Part shown: positions 1 through 10,469 of the stretch, in pieces
Numbering within the stretch: the stretch's first letter is position 1
How the letters are laid out: the number at the start of each line of letters is the position of its first letter
Origin: Piezodorus guildinii
Lineage: Eukaryota > Arthropoda > Insecta > Hemiptera > Pentatomidae
Direction: 5' to 3'
DNA: 64,000 nt
Assembly (NCBI GenBank): GCA_023052935.1
Contig: CM041297.1
Coordinates: forward strand, 3,524,280-3,588,279
The notes under the pieces: model-generated
What the model was told of the DNA's origin: nothing
What the model saw: only the letters and a program-made list of their open reading frames with translations
The model's database searches: none
Translations under genes and position numbers: made by a program

Positions 1-119
1 TATTATTACCCTTGAATTGGCCATAATGACCAGTGGGCTTACATTTCGGGTAGTAAATAATCAAAACATCTCTATCAACCAATCAGTTTACGTTATTCAG
101 AAGTGACCAATAGCCTTAA

Positions 120-335
120 CCGAAATTTTCCCGCCAAGATAAATAGCGGGAACGGGTAATTTGGCGGGTAAAGTGAAACAAGGCTCTGAATGATGGAAGA
201 GCTTCGGCTAATCGCTGTTGGAGTTGGGGCGATAATACCATCATCGGAGGAGGGGGCGTGAAATATATATATATCGATAGTTAGCATATTTCGATAGTAA
301 ATCAACTGTCGATAGTACTCTGTTATCGATTAGTG
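120..335. promoter_or_regulatory. E2F-like and CGATA (DRE-like) motif cluster
   Basis: A TTTTCCCGCC motif at about 126-135 and a TTGGCGGG motif near 161-168 match the E2F consensus. Four CGAT-type motifs lie within 60 bp (CGATA at about 275, 292 and 310; ATCGAT at 325). CGATA/TATCGATA motifs are bound by DREF and BEAF-type factors in insects, and E2F with DRE pairs occur in Drosophila replication-gene promoters. No transcript or exon is visible next to it, so a promoter is only an inference. Confidence 0.3.
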
Positions 336-480
336 GCTATAGTACCGAGTACTCTATAACCGCCTGATACATTTATAATACTTACGGTCTGTCAACACTG
401 TATATTGGACCAATCAGATATGCTTACTCGACACTCATTCTTAAGTAAATAAATGTGTTTTTATTAATGAAAGAATTGAA

Positions 481-613
481 GGGAGTGGGTTAGCGCGCGT
501 TGCTTTGAGCGTGAGTTTCCTAGCTACCACAGATGACCAAAAGCTTGAAAAAAAAAATCAAGAGTTCGCATCTCGATACCGGGGGAATTTAATCTCGCCA
601 TTTATTTCCCGCC
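481..613 (+). repeat. degenerate tRNA-like SINE fragment (family 3)
   Basis: The GGTTAGCGCGC stretch, the later GATGACCAAAA and the end of the form CTCG.TACC.GGGG match a better copy at 29.8 kb, which starts with a tRNA-like A box. This copy has lost its 5' part. A TTTCCCGCC E2F-like motif sits at 605-613, just at its end. Confidence 0.35.
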
Positions 614-1600
614 ATGGCCCGAGAAGCCCCCCCGTATAGCCTTCAAAGACGAGTAGGAGTAAATAAAAAAAAAAAAATAATAACAATCGATTTGAATTAA
701 TTTGAACATACAATAATTCTTATAATTATATTTAAATTAGAACTATCTTCTTTAAAAATCATATATTTATTAACACATTATTTGAATATTACTATTTGAC
801 GTTTCCAAGTCTATTGCTTCATTTACAAAATATTGTATATTGTATATACCCGAGATGTTAGAAGAAATGTTTCAACAAATACAGAAGAGCCACTTTATAT
901 TATGCAGTTTGAACCTTTATAAGATTTTTCCCAAAAAGGCTCAAACGTTTTTTATTAATCTCGCTACATCGATTGGTAAAATTTATTTAAATTAATCTTA
1001 AGAAGCAAATCCCTGAATCAGTTTACCAGGTACAATATAAAAAAATCCTAAGGACAAACTCGCTGGCCACATTAGGCTGAGAAACGTTAGTTAGGACTGT
1101 TATAGGAAAATACCAAAAAGAAGCAGAAGGAGAGACTTCGGAGACTGATTTAAGAACTACAAGATGTTCTGCCGTGTACTAACCCTGATTCCTGAAATAC
1201 GATTTCATGTGCGTGTTAGGAAGTCAGAGATCTAATCTCGACTCTAGAAGAGAAGCAATCTTCACAAAAGCTCCCCCTGATAGGTAGCTTATCCACTAAT
1301 CGAGGGCGGACCTAGCCAACCGGATGCATCCGATCCGACAGGCCATTAGCCCAGGGTGCAATAAGCACCAATCAGGAAGGGTCTTCCATCTCCAAGCGTT
1401 CTCATTGGTTAGCTCTCTCCCCCACTATCGTATCTTCACAACCAATCCCCATCCTATATTTATTATGTAACTGATTAAGTTTAATGAATTTTATCAGGAC
1501 AGAGTGTAAATAAAATTAACGGGAATTACTAATAGATTTCTTACTACACCGCTTTAAAAGCTGAGAGATCTTTTTCTATTTGGGTTAAATTGTTCTGGAT
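614..1600. other. AT-rich spacer, no gene seen
   Basis: No convincing ORF. Around 1060-1180 one frame reads like the AGH..LRN tail of a non-LTR reverse transcriptase, but stops interrupt it and the match is too weak to call. A GC-richer patch at 1260-1440 has no recognisable content. Confidence 0.5.
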
Positions 1601-2430
1601 GATGTACAATTAGAGATGGTTATTTAATATGGCCTTGGAAAAAGCAGTAAGAGACTCGAAGGTACAAACTACAGAGGCTGTATGGAACAGATCGGTGCGA
1701 ATGCTGGCATATGCGGACGATATAGATATTTTGGGGCGGTCCAGGCAAACGGTAGTTGAAGTTGCGGAGAAACGCATAGGACTCGTTGTGAACGAAGATA
1801 AGACGAAGTATATGATTTCGGATGAAGCTTCAGGATTATTTGGCAGCAAGGTTTCTTTTGAACAACACGAGCTTGAGCAGGTTTCCCAATTTATATACTT
1901 GGGGTCTTTGGTGAATTACAACGAAACGGCAGGTGAGATAAAAAGAAGAATATTAGCCGCAAATCGTTGCTATTTTGGGCTTCGAAAACATTTCTGCAGC
2001 CGTCATGTGACTAGACGAACAAAGGTAACGATGTATAAATCGCTAATTCGACCTGTACTATGTTACGGCTCAGAAACGTGGGCGACATCAAGAGCTGAGG
2101 ACCAGCTTCTACTTATATTAGAGCGGAAAGTGTTGCGCCGAATATATGGCGGTGTTTATGGAAATAATGAATGGAGGTGGAGGAGCAACAGAGAGCTGTA
2201 CGATTTATATCGTGAAAGTGATGTATCCCGCTTTGTTAAGATCGGGAGGCTTCGATGGGCAGGACATCTGGCACGAATGGCTGACGATATGCCTCCAATG
2301 CGGCATAGGACGCCAGGTCTGCGCTGAGCAGATTGTGTGGCCAATGTCGCACGAAACTACTTGAATGTGGGAAACTGGATGGCCGCAGCACCCTTCACGG
2401 GTTGTAGAACTATGAATATAGATAGATGTA
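1600..2430 (+). pseudogene. non-LTR retrotransposon reverse transcriptase, C-terminal part
   Basis: The frame from 1629 encodes the end of a reverse transcriptase. Residues 1-6 continue a palm motif (MALEKA). The catalytic box YADDIDILGRS is near residues 28-38, followed by NEDKTKYM and FIYLGSLV. The thumb/C-terminal signature LCYGSETW is near residues 145-152, then ERKVLRRIYG and RLRWAGHLARM. This is the C-terminal layout of RTE/Jockey-like arthropod LINEs. A TGA at 2325 stops the frame, but the same frame continues past it (ADCVANVAR..NVGNWM) to about 2400, so it is an in-frame nonsense change. The endonuclease and the fingers domain are absent, so the copy is 5'-truncated and dead. It differs from the RTE copies at 33.5 and 52.4 kb. 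Confidence 0.85.
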
Positions 2431-2563
2431 CAATTACATTTTTTTTGTTTGGTCGATCACGAAGGTTCATTATTGAATATAATAAACCTAAAAGTGTAAT
2501 AATAATTACTCTTAAATTAATCATTTAGAGATAAAAAGTAAATGACAGCCTTAATGTAAAAAA

Positions 2564-3404
2564 TCTGGTGCGGGCAACACACGACTTTCACTTACCTCCA
2601 TTTTTAAAATCAATGAAAGAATATTCAAATACAGTTAGATATTAAAATACGTGAAACTATTAAAGAATTAATTAAATTGAATTTATATAGAAACAAGTGT
2701 TTTATTAAAAAATCTATTATATTATTATCTAAAATAATCAGTTAGTTTTATCTTATTTTCATCACTCTCTATTAACTTTTAAAAGCTTGTGTATGAGATA
2801 ATATTTTTTCTAAAATCTTTAGCTTTCCAACGGTATACCATACATGTATATTACTGCTCATATGTTCAAAAACAAAAAATTGTATTCAATTCATATATTT
2901 ACCTGTTTTTTATCAGCGTTAATAAGATAATATAGTTATTTTTATTGAATCTACAAAATTAAAGGTACTTTAGAGAAAGAAAATTTAAAATATCGGCATT
3001 TAAGCCCTGTCAGACTATTTTTATCCGAATAAAAACTACATTATATTAAAGCCCATTACATTTTACATCGATATAGCGAGTTTAATCAAAATCGTCGGAA
3101 CCGTTTTCGAGAAAATCGAAAAAAGGTGCAAAATGCATGGTATAAAGTGCCTCTTCTGGTAAGCTCATTTTGATGAAAAAAGTTTTGTAACGTCTCGAGC
3201 GTATAGTTGTCTTAAATATGATATTTCAGTTTCATAGGACTTACCGTTTCCGCCCGGGAGTTACCACACACACACAGACCTTTTTGCGGGACTTGGTTAT
3301 TTGGATTCAGGGGACCCTAAAACGTGTATTTCCGTTGAAAACTAGAATTCGAAAATTTTCACGATCACAATACTTCCCCTTACTATATATAGTAAGTGAA
3401 AGTA
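2564..3404 (-). mobile_element. Helentron/HINE-like element, near complete
   Basis: On the minus strand the element begins TACTTTCACTTAC followed by a perfect palindrome (CTTACTATATATAGTAAG), has a short GT/CA run, and ends with GTAAGTGAAAGTC and a small hairpin (GTGTG-loop-CGCAC) before CCAGA. Subterminal inverted repeats, an internal microsatellite and a 3' stem-loop without coding sequence are the layout of Helentron-associated elements such as DINE-1. About twenty copies or fragments are in this window. The class assignment is by structure only; no Rep/helicase ORF is present. Confidence 0.55.
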
Positions 3405-3964
3405 AAAAGACTCCAATCCCGTAACCCCAGGACATCGTCTGCGGACTATTTTTTGTGAACATATATAACCAAAATGGTGATTTTTATTCCTCAGGATCGG
3501 TCTTATCTGAAATTAGCTCTTTCAAACAAACATGCTAACTCATGAACTTCATTTAATTGTGTTAATATGGCAAGATATGACATATTTTATACAAGGAAAT
3601 GTTTAAATATTTTATGAACCGGATAATCGCCGCATTTTGCTCCCTCGTGCGTGTAGCGCAGACTATTATTAAATAAGACGCCCTCTACCTGGCAGAGCAA
3701 ACACTAATGAATAATGACAGTGCTACTAGAGCTTGCTAGTTCTGAAGTAGCTGAGGCTAGGCCCAAATAACGGTCATCTCGACCCCATTCTGTCTTCTGA
3801 GCTCCGAAGTGTTAGGGTGCGAACCTTTCATTTCGGTTCAGCTTTCTGAATTCTTTATCCTCTGTTGTTAGCATATCCATCTTGCGGTCGGGGTCACATA
3901 ATCTTAAACATAGCTCACGCGGTCACAGTTTTCTTTCGTGATAGCGTACTGTCAAAACAGTCTT
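3405..3964. other. spacer, nothing recognised
   Basis: Mixed AT-rich and moderately GC-rich DNA without an ORF, repeat or RNA gene that I recognise. Confidence 0.5.
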
Positions 3965-3977
3965 TATCTATTCGGTT

Positions 3978-4254
3978 TGTTTATTTATTTAACGTCACTT
4001 TATGCTACTATGGCTAATCGGACGATGCTACAGTGGGAGTCCTAAATTTTGCCTATCCAGGTTTTATTAGGATAGGGATCTTTAACGAGTACCTGACATC
4101 GCACAGGCTCGGGACCACCTCTAAACGTCCCCTCCGAAGGACGGCGTAACTGAGGATTTTTTACTCCCATTAAAAAATCCTAGGACCACCTGAACCCGTG
4201 ACCTTTAGCATGGGAGGCTGTTACGCTAGCCACCCAGCTACAAGTGATCCCCAA
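3978..4254 (-). mobile_element. tRNA-derived SINE, family 1
   Basis: Family-1 SINE in reverse: a TTTATTTATTTAACGTCAC tail end, then the conserved body (GATGCTACAGTGGGAGTCC, CCTCCGAAGGACGG), then a tRNA-like head. Here the head is partly shortened but keeps GTGACC and the CTAGCCACCCAGCTAC segment. It is flanked by a 13-bp direct repeat TATCTATTCGGTT at 3965-3977 and 4255-4267. This is a target-site duplication of a LINE-mobilised insertion, and it landed at the edge of the TIR element at 4264. Confidence 0.85.
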
Positions 4255-4263
4255 TATCTATTC

Positions 4264-4622
4264 GGTTGTTTCACATGAAATGTCCATTTTTATAGTTTCT
4301 GAAATATATAAAGGATTTTGCAAGTCTCTGTGGTTTTCTTCAGAATGTTTACATATTTAAAGTAAACAGTTACTAATCCTCTACCTTTGTATTATAAACA
4401 TTAGCTTCCTAAACGATGATCAAGTGAAAAGTGCGTTTTCAGATTTTGTTTCACTTCAAAGCTCAGAGTTTTTCAATTTGGGGATAAAAAAGTTGGTGTC
4501 ACGTTGGGAAAAATGTGTAGAAAAATAAGGTAAATACTTGTAATAAAATTATCTTGTTTTCATATCGTATTTTTAATAAAAATCCTTTATCTTGAAAACG
4601 GACATTTCATGTGACACAACCC
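4264..4622. mobile_element. small terminal-inverted-repeat element (MITE-like)
   Basis: The left end GGTTGTTTCACATGAAATGT and the reverse complement of the right end (GGTTGTGTCACATGAAATGT) match over 22 bp with one mismatch. The inner AAAGGATTTT also pairs. About 360 bp, no coding capacity. No clear target duplication is visible because a SINE inserted at the left edge. The transposase superfamily is not identified. Confidence 0.6.
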
Positions 4623-5122
4623 AATACAAGCTTAAAGTAAACCTGGTTGTAGCCGATCAAAGGAACAGCTGTTACATATTAAAGTTAAAACTTCTTTAGG
4701 CGCAGATTTTCGGCAGGGGTGAAAACTTTAATTTCGTAACCATAGTCACATCATCAACATGCTCTAGACTGGCGCATGCGCTCTATGTATATACCTGTAA
4801 ATTAGAGATAGGATAACCATATCAATTTCCGTGAAAGTTATCGATACTGGTGTAATATCAGCACAAAAATATCGATATTTATTATACTTTATTTCAATAT
4901 TTAGTTGAATTAAAATCAGTTGCAAATAAATGACTAAAGACATGGTAGATAAACTATGTCTTAGAACTTACTTCTCACTGTATATAAAGTTAATATAATG
5001 AATATCTTAATTAACTTGACTCTGAAATATCGATATTTGTAAATATTATTAATACATTACCTCACTGGTAGATCCTTCAAAGTAAATCATGATAATTCAT
5101 ATTCATCCATTTTTAGTCAGTC
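4623..5122. other. spacer with scattered ATCGATA motifs
   Basis: AT-rich. ATCGAT motifs occur near 4850, 4870 and 5030. No ORF or known repeat otherwise. Confidence 0.4.
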
Positions 5123-5854
5123 TGCTGGTGTCCCTCAAGGCAGTATCGTAGAACCTATTCTTTACAGTCTATACAGCTGACATCCCGTCCCATCCTAACA
5201 CTTTCCTTTCTACCTATGCTGATAACACTTATATGTTATCAGTCAATACTGATCCACCTATTACACTCCAACTCTCCAATCCCACATTAGAGACCTTGAG
5301 GTATGGTGTCAGAATTGGATAATTAAAATAAATGCCAACGAATCCCATCAAATAATCTTTACCCTTCGTCGTAAACCTATGACATCCTGCCCTATAGTGC
5401 CCTTCAATAACATTCCGCTAGTTCCTGTTCAACAGATCCGATATGTAGGACTGCCCCTGGACAAACGTCTTAGTTGGAACCCTCATACATGACTGAAACG
5501 ACAAGAAATTGCTCGACGTTTTCGGCTACTCCAACACTTACTAGACAAACGTTCTAATCTTCCACTTAATTACAAAAGGCTCATCTGCATGGACTATCAT
5601 ACGGCATATATGGACTTACGGAGCAGAGCATTGGGGCTCTACTGAACCTTCGAATTCTTCCCGTATCCAATCCTGACAATCCAAAATCCTTCGTAAAACC
5701 CTCAATGCTCCTTATTTTGTGACTAATAAACTGATCCATAACTAATAAACTGTGCCGCCGATGGGGTAGCTTCTATACATGTCTCGTTCCAGCCTATTTA
5801 CTAGATGTGTTGTACAATACAGTTGTAAATATCAATAAATATTTTTTTTTTTAA
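5123..5854 (+). pseudogene. Jockey-like retrotransposon, 3' end of reverse transcriptase
   Basis: Interrupted frames give SAGVPQGS (RT motif), STYADNT (catalytic box with D to N at the second Asp), then a C-terminal stretch reading WTYGAEHWGSTEPSNSSRIQS and KILRKTLNAPYFVTNKLIH. The latter is the typical Jockey thumb region. Frameshifts and stops are frequent. The 3' end carries the tail shared by the other Jockey copies here (TACAGTTGTAAATATCAATA and a T run). The final PPRRLKRRWPRD block seen in other copies is lost by a deletion near 5755. Decayed and 5'-truncated. Confidence 0.85.
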
Positions 5855-6399
5855 ATCTTTAAGACACATTTGGGATCGTTTCCTTGTTGGAACATGAAGC
5901 TAACTCTTGCTTATAATAAGCTTAAACTATTAGCGACCCGTCGAAGGCTACTGTATACAGAACCAGCGAAGCGTGTAGCTAGGCGAGGTGTCGCTGGCAA
6001 TTGCAGGCTAAACGTTCCACCTTCAATAAGTTATGCGGCTCTTATCGTGGATGCAAAGTACGGCAGTTGTGCCCGAGCCCTTAGTAATCTAATGTGCCTT
6101 TCTGCTTCTGTCATTTCGTGCCATTACCTCTCGATGACTTTTAATTATGTCATTAGTCGCATGCGAGCCAGAATGTAAAAACGGAAAAATTACTCTGCCA
6201 TCTGGAACGAGCATTGTTTCTCAAAGAATATTTTTATTTTTTTTTTTACGAGCTATTACCCTATCCTAAACATTATAATTATTGAAAATTAAGTACTTTA
6301 ATTAAAATAAAAGCTATCTGCTGATAAGCAGTCAGGACATGGACTGCAAGACTACATATACAAGGAGGAAACTAATTTAATTATAGTATAAGAACAATG
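5855..6399. other. unassigned DNA with an unrecognised 102-codon ORF
   Basis: An open frame at 5870-6178 (+) would encode 102 residues in a locally GC-richer stretch. I see no known domain, signal peptide or repeat, and no splice context that argues for a real exon. Probably fortuitous. Confidence 0.3.
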
Positions 6400-7200
6400 T
6401 ATTTATTAAGGATGAGGAACTTTTAAAAATGGAGAACCGTATTCATAACTTCGTTTAAAATAAGTCAAACGATATGAATAATGATCAGTAGATAATTTAT
6501 TGATGAAAATAGACTGTACATTTTGTTTTTGGTCTATCATTTTCAACAATGAACCTTTGTAATCGAGCAAAAAAAAATTTCTTCTCAAAATTTGAGGGAT
6601 AACGTTTCAAGATATGTAGATAATAAAAAATAACGGAAGAAAAAACCGTTTGCCTAATTAATAAATAAATACTGTAATATAATATACTAAAGAATTAAAT
6701 TTTCTACAAAACATAAAAAAGAATCATTAATAAGAAATAATAAGCTATTGTGCGATAATTATCAGCGTTTTCTTTTTATCATTTTCTACAATGAACCTTT
6801 TTAATTGACAAAAAAATAATAATAATAACCTCTTGAAAATTTTAAGTCGCAAAAAATCCGCATGTCCACTGTCCGCTGTCCCCTACTTTTCTCTGTAACT
6901 ACTGAATCAGTTTTTTTTTTGTTTAACTTTAGCGCAAAACTAACAGGACTCTGACGATGAACCACGATGTTGATTAAAAAAATTGTCGACCGATTAAAAA
7001 TATTTTAATTCATTGACTCTGTTATTGAATGATTGCGATTAGTTATAAAATAAATATATGAAATAGCGTTATTCGATTTGAGAATTAAATTCGTTAAAAT
7101 ATTAAAGGAGTCTAGTATTAATGCTTTAGGTTTCATTAGGTTTATTTTCAACGATGGAACTTTGTAATCGACCAAAAAAAAAATTAAAAATAAACAAATC
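6400..7200. repeat. cluster of a short unknown repeat (ACTTTGTAATCGACCAAAAA type)
   Basis: Three diverged copies of a motif of the form CAATGAACCTTTGTAATCGA followed by an A run occur near 6545, 6790 and 7150. A fourth lies at 26.65 kb. Around them are pieces such as GATGAACCACGATGTTGAT, also present at 26.75 kb. This is an old interspersed repeat of unknown class. Confidence 0.4.
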
Positions 7201-8365
7201 ACCTCTTCTCTTAAAATTTATTAATTCATTTTTTTAAAATTAGGACTTAAATTGTCTACAGAACCAAAAACGAATAATTTAAATTGGTTGAGAAATATCA
7301 GAGATATAGCATTTTGAAATTAGCAGTGGTGTCATTCATATTATCACTTTTCATATAAGTTAATTGCCTGTAAAGATCTATATAAACAGTTATGTACTTA
7401 TTTGGAAATGATAAATCATTGTGTGATATTTTTTTCTTTTAATTTTGCATTCCTCATTTACATATCGTAATACATAATTATAAAAATATAAGGTAATAAC
7501 TGAAATAAAATCACTTGAACGCGAAATATTATAATGAAATATGAAATTATTTATAATGAAGTCATCTAACAAATTAAATATAAGTCATACTTATACATAT
7601 TCAAATTCTGAAACATTAAATACAATCTTAAATTGTTTGTTGCGGTCAGTACAGCTGTTAATCATACTTCATTGCTTTAATGAATGTATATATGTATATG
7701 TATATATATACATATAAAAATTTGAAAAAAAACAATTTTTTTGTTGTGAATGTCTGTTTGTTGTTCTTTCAAGCTGTTGTAGTGGTGTTGGGTTTCGGGA
7801 GATGAAACCTGAGGGTCACAAACATCTTTATTTCATTTACTTTTTGGAATGGATAAATCAATTGTAATTTTTTTTTTTTTTTAAACCAGTTTTAAACAAA
7901 AAATAAATTGTTAAACCACAACCCCGTTTGGGTTGGAACCCGAATAGTAATCCGGTGGTTTCATTTTTTACAATTCGTTCATTTTTATCGATTCCATAAC
8001 GGTAAAAGCAGAATTTAAAAGTTCATAATTGAAAACTACTAAATAACCGATGTCAGTATTCAAAACAAACTATTCCGAAACAAAGATAAAGAGTTAAGGA
8101 TAGAGAAATGTAACTAAGTGGCGCCCGAATTGAGGTTAAAGGGTTTCGAGGAAAAAAGGCTTCTTATTTAGTGAAATAGGTTCCTTTCCCTGGAAGATAA
8201 TTAAAGAGAAGAAAGGAGAGTGGAAATTAGTTCCGTGGACTAGAACAATAATAGCAATAATGGAAGATAATCGAACCCGGGCTGCTACAGAACTCTCTGT
8301 GTCTCCTTCCATCTGTCTGCAGCTGCTATCTTTGCTCCTCAGCACGAAGGTCCTAGTTTGTATTT
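7201..8365. other. AT-rich spacer, nothing recognised
   Basis: Short TA runs near 7690-7716 and several T runs. A slightly GC-richer piece at 8110-8360 contains no ORF or repeat that I can name. Confidence 0.5.
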
Positions 8366-8367
8366 GT

Positions 8368-9365
8368 ATATATATAGAATAGAATAGAATAGAATATACT
8401 TTTATTGCAATCGGGGATGTCCCCATACAATAAGAGTGTGTACATAAATTATATTTTTATAAACAATTTTCTACTTTTTGGTGTAACAAACCAAAGAAAA
8501 TATAAAATAATAAATATATGTAAATTGTCATATACGAGTGCAATAAAAAATAAATTTAGCCACAATAAAAAACAAAACAAAATAAAATAAACAATAATAA
8601 TCAGCAAAAAATATATATCCATTTCTTATGACTTCAAGAACAGAACAAAATCATAATAAATAAATTGAGATACATTTTTTAAGTTAGTGATCTATCACAA
8701 AACCTCTTAAATTTAGACTTGCTCTGGTGTAAAAGTAAAGTTTTTTAGTATTTTCAGAGGTTATATTTTTGAGACATAGTCTGAAGTTTGAAGGTGTTAA
8801 CTGGGCTACGGCTGGTATGATGGTTGAGCGGTAGGAGGAGTAGGCTGAGCATGATGTGAAGGTATGGTCAATATTGTCAGCTTCTTTCTTATTGCAGATG
8901 GTACAGTTTTATATTGGATTGAATCTATGCGTTATGTTTTTCATTGTGATTTGCTGGAATGTATTGTTAGCAGTCCGGATATGAGCCATAAGTTTTTTAT
9001 GCGTAAAGGGCAGGTTGGTTGTGAGGTACATTTGAGTTCCATCAAACATTTCAATATAATTCGGACAGTAATTCGACATATCCATTTTGGTTAAGTCAGA
9101 CATTTTTAAGAAATTTTTATGTTTTTAATTAAATTTTGAATTATATTTTTCCTCTCTTTTGCATCCTTACAATTTGTAATGGTGTCTTTTTCTTTACATG
9201 TGCTGATTAGTTGTTTCAGTTGTAGTAAAAAATTCTTTTTTGTGGTATTCGGAAATTTCTCAGCTAATTTATTGAGTTTGGTAAGACATATTTTTGGATA
9301 CCTAGAGTCTTCCATGTTTAATATTTTATCGGTTCATTTCAGCGCTTTTCGGAGCATATAACAGA
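8368..9365 (-). pseudogene. CR1/L2-like LINE, C-terminal RT region and 3' end
   Basis: Reading the minus strand, 9315-9106 encodes MEDSRYPKICLTKLNKL...; then 9103-8700 gives FDGTQMYLTTNLPFTHKKL, and past a stop at about 8909 a zinc-knuckle CTIC..(8)..DHTFTSC followed by YSSYRSTI. The same order (SRY.K, then C-x2-C...H-x4-C) appears in the LINE at 62.3-63.3 kb, so both belong to one family. The 3' end has a GGGGACATCCCC hairpin, an AATAAA and a (TATTC)n tail at 8374-8397. 5'-truncated, with at least one stop and one frame change. Confidence 0.75.
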
Positions 9366-9583
9366 CCTAACTACCTTTTTTCAGAATAAGCCTTTGGTGA
9401 TCTACTAAATCTCTACAATTTAAAAACCTTCGTACACCTTAATGACTTATTTATTCATTACTAACTAATTCAGCACCTTAGTAAGAAAGGTATCAAATAA
9501 TAAACAAATCGTTACAAAATAAGGAATAACACTGATATATATACAAGAAATTAATTCATCGACCCTTTTATATTATAATTATA

Positions 9584-10152
9584 TTTGAAATGATTCGGGT
9601 TTTGGGTCATTAAACTATCACTCCTTCTTAATTTTCTTTATTTGAACGTTTCAATCCTCCATAGGATCCATTTCAACACAAAGAATTTCATTGAGCACCG
9701 ACACACCACTCAGGCTAACTACAAGGCACTGATTATGTTTGTTGTTGTTTTTCTTGTGGCCTTCCATTGGTAAATATGGGTATTTTTCAAGATATAAAAC
9801 ATTTTTATGGAAATTTTATAGCTATCCGAGCAAAAAGGTATTCTAAGTTGATAAAGAAGTTAGCTCATTTGGAACCACAGAGAGTGTTTCTTTTAAATTG
9901 TAGGCAACAAAATTTAATTCAACCACACATTGAAGACAGCACTAAAAGCATTTATAAACTTATTCCTACTTCTTCAAAGTTTATAAAAAAGAGTGCCCTG
10001 TAGTTAGCCTGAGTGGTGTGCCGGTGCTCAATGAAATTCTTTGTCTTGAAATGGATCCTATGTATATACATAGACGGAGGAACGAAACGTCCAAATAAAG
10101 AAAATTAAGAAGGAGTGATAGTTTAAGGACCCAAAACCCGAATCATTTCAAA
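9584..10152 (+). mobile_element. fold-back element with ~150-bp inverted arms, Penelope-like
   Basis: The first arm (about 9584-9730) and the reverse complement of the second (about 10002-10152) match at roughly 90% over about 150 bp, including ends of the form ATTTGAAATGATTCGGGTTT. The arms contain a hairpin followed by GAAACGT, which resembles the hammerhead arms elsewhere in the window. The CUGANGA core is not intact here. Between the arms is an ORF fragment related to the one at 23.8 kb. I infer an internally deleted Penelope-like element. Confidence 0.5.
9767..10003 (+). pseudogene. Penelope-like element ORF fragment (N-terminal type), tentative
   Basis: 78-codon frame with LEPQRVFLLNCRQQNLI.PHIED at residues 32-54. 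This aligns with the 23.8-24.35 kb frames (LEQRIFLLKC, then FPKFIEYSL). The FL.-C-(about 8)-P..I pattern resembles the segment upstream of the RT in Penelope-like proteins as I recall it; this needs a profile search. The frame runs into the right inverted arm, so the RT and GIY-YIG domains are missing. The ATG at 9767 lies just after the first arm, but it need not be the ancestral start. Confidence 0.45.
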
Positions 10153-10153
10153 T

Positions 10154-10157
<4 letters not shown>

Positions 10158-10195
<38 letters not shown>

Positions 10196-10196
10196 A

Positions 10197-10278
<82 letters not shown>

Positions 10279-10298
10279 TGATTATAATATATAAATAA

Positions 10299-10340
<42 letters not shown>
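10158..10340. repeat. AT microsatellite, interrupted
   Basis: Three long TA runs separated by TGATGATTATAAT-type interruptions. Open frames across it (for example 10200-10397 minus) are low-complexity artefacts. Confidence 0.9.
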
Positions 10341-10342
<2 letters not shown>

Positions 10343-10469
10343 ATGATATAATTCTCAATGTTCCACATGCTGCTAGTTTGGTCTGAACCAGGTACAATAC
10401 GTTCTATAGAGAGAGACGGAGGTTTATTCACCCTTTTGTTACGGACTTAAGAATTTCAAAATGTTCTCC

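Noticed and set aside
1060..1200. RTE-like C-terminal remnant (AGHIRLRN)
   Set aside because: Too short and stop-ridden to tell from chance.
5870..6178. 102-codon host gene
   Set aside because: No recognisable motif, start context or neighbour; length is compatible with chance in a GC-richer patch.
10035..10095. intact hammerhead in the 9.6-10.15 kb fold-back arms
   Set aside because: GAAACGT and a hairpin are present but the CUGANGA box is not, so I keep it only as related to the hammerhead arms.
10200..10397. Ile/Tyr-rich ORFs over TA runs (also 44.1 and 59.7 kb)
   Set aside because: Low-complexity translation of microsatellites.
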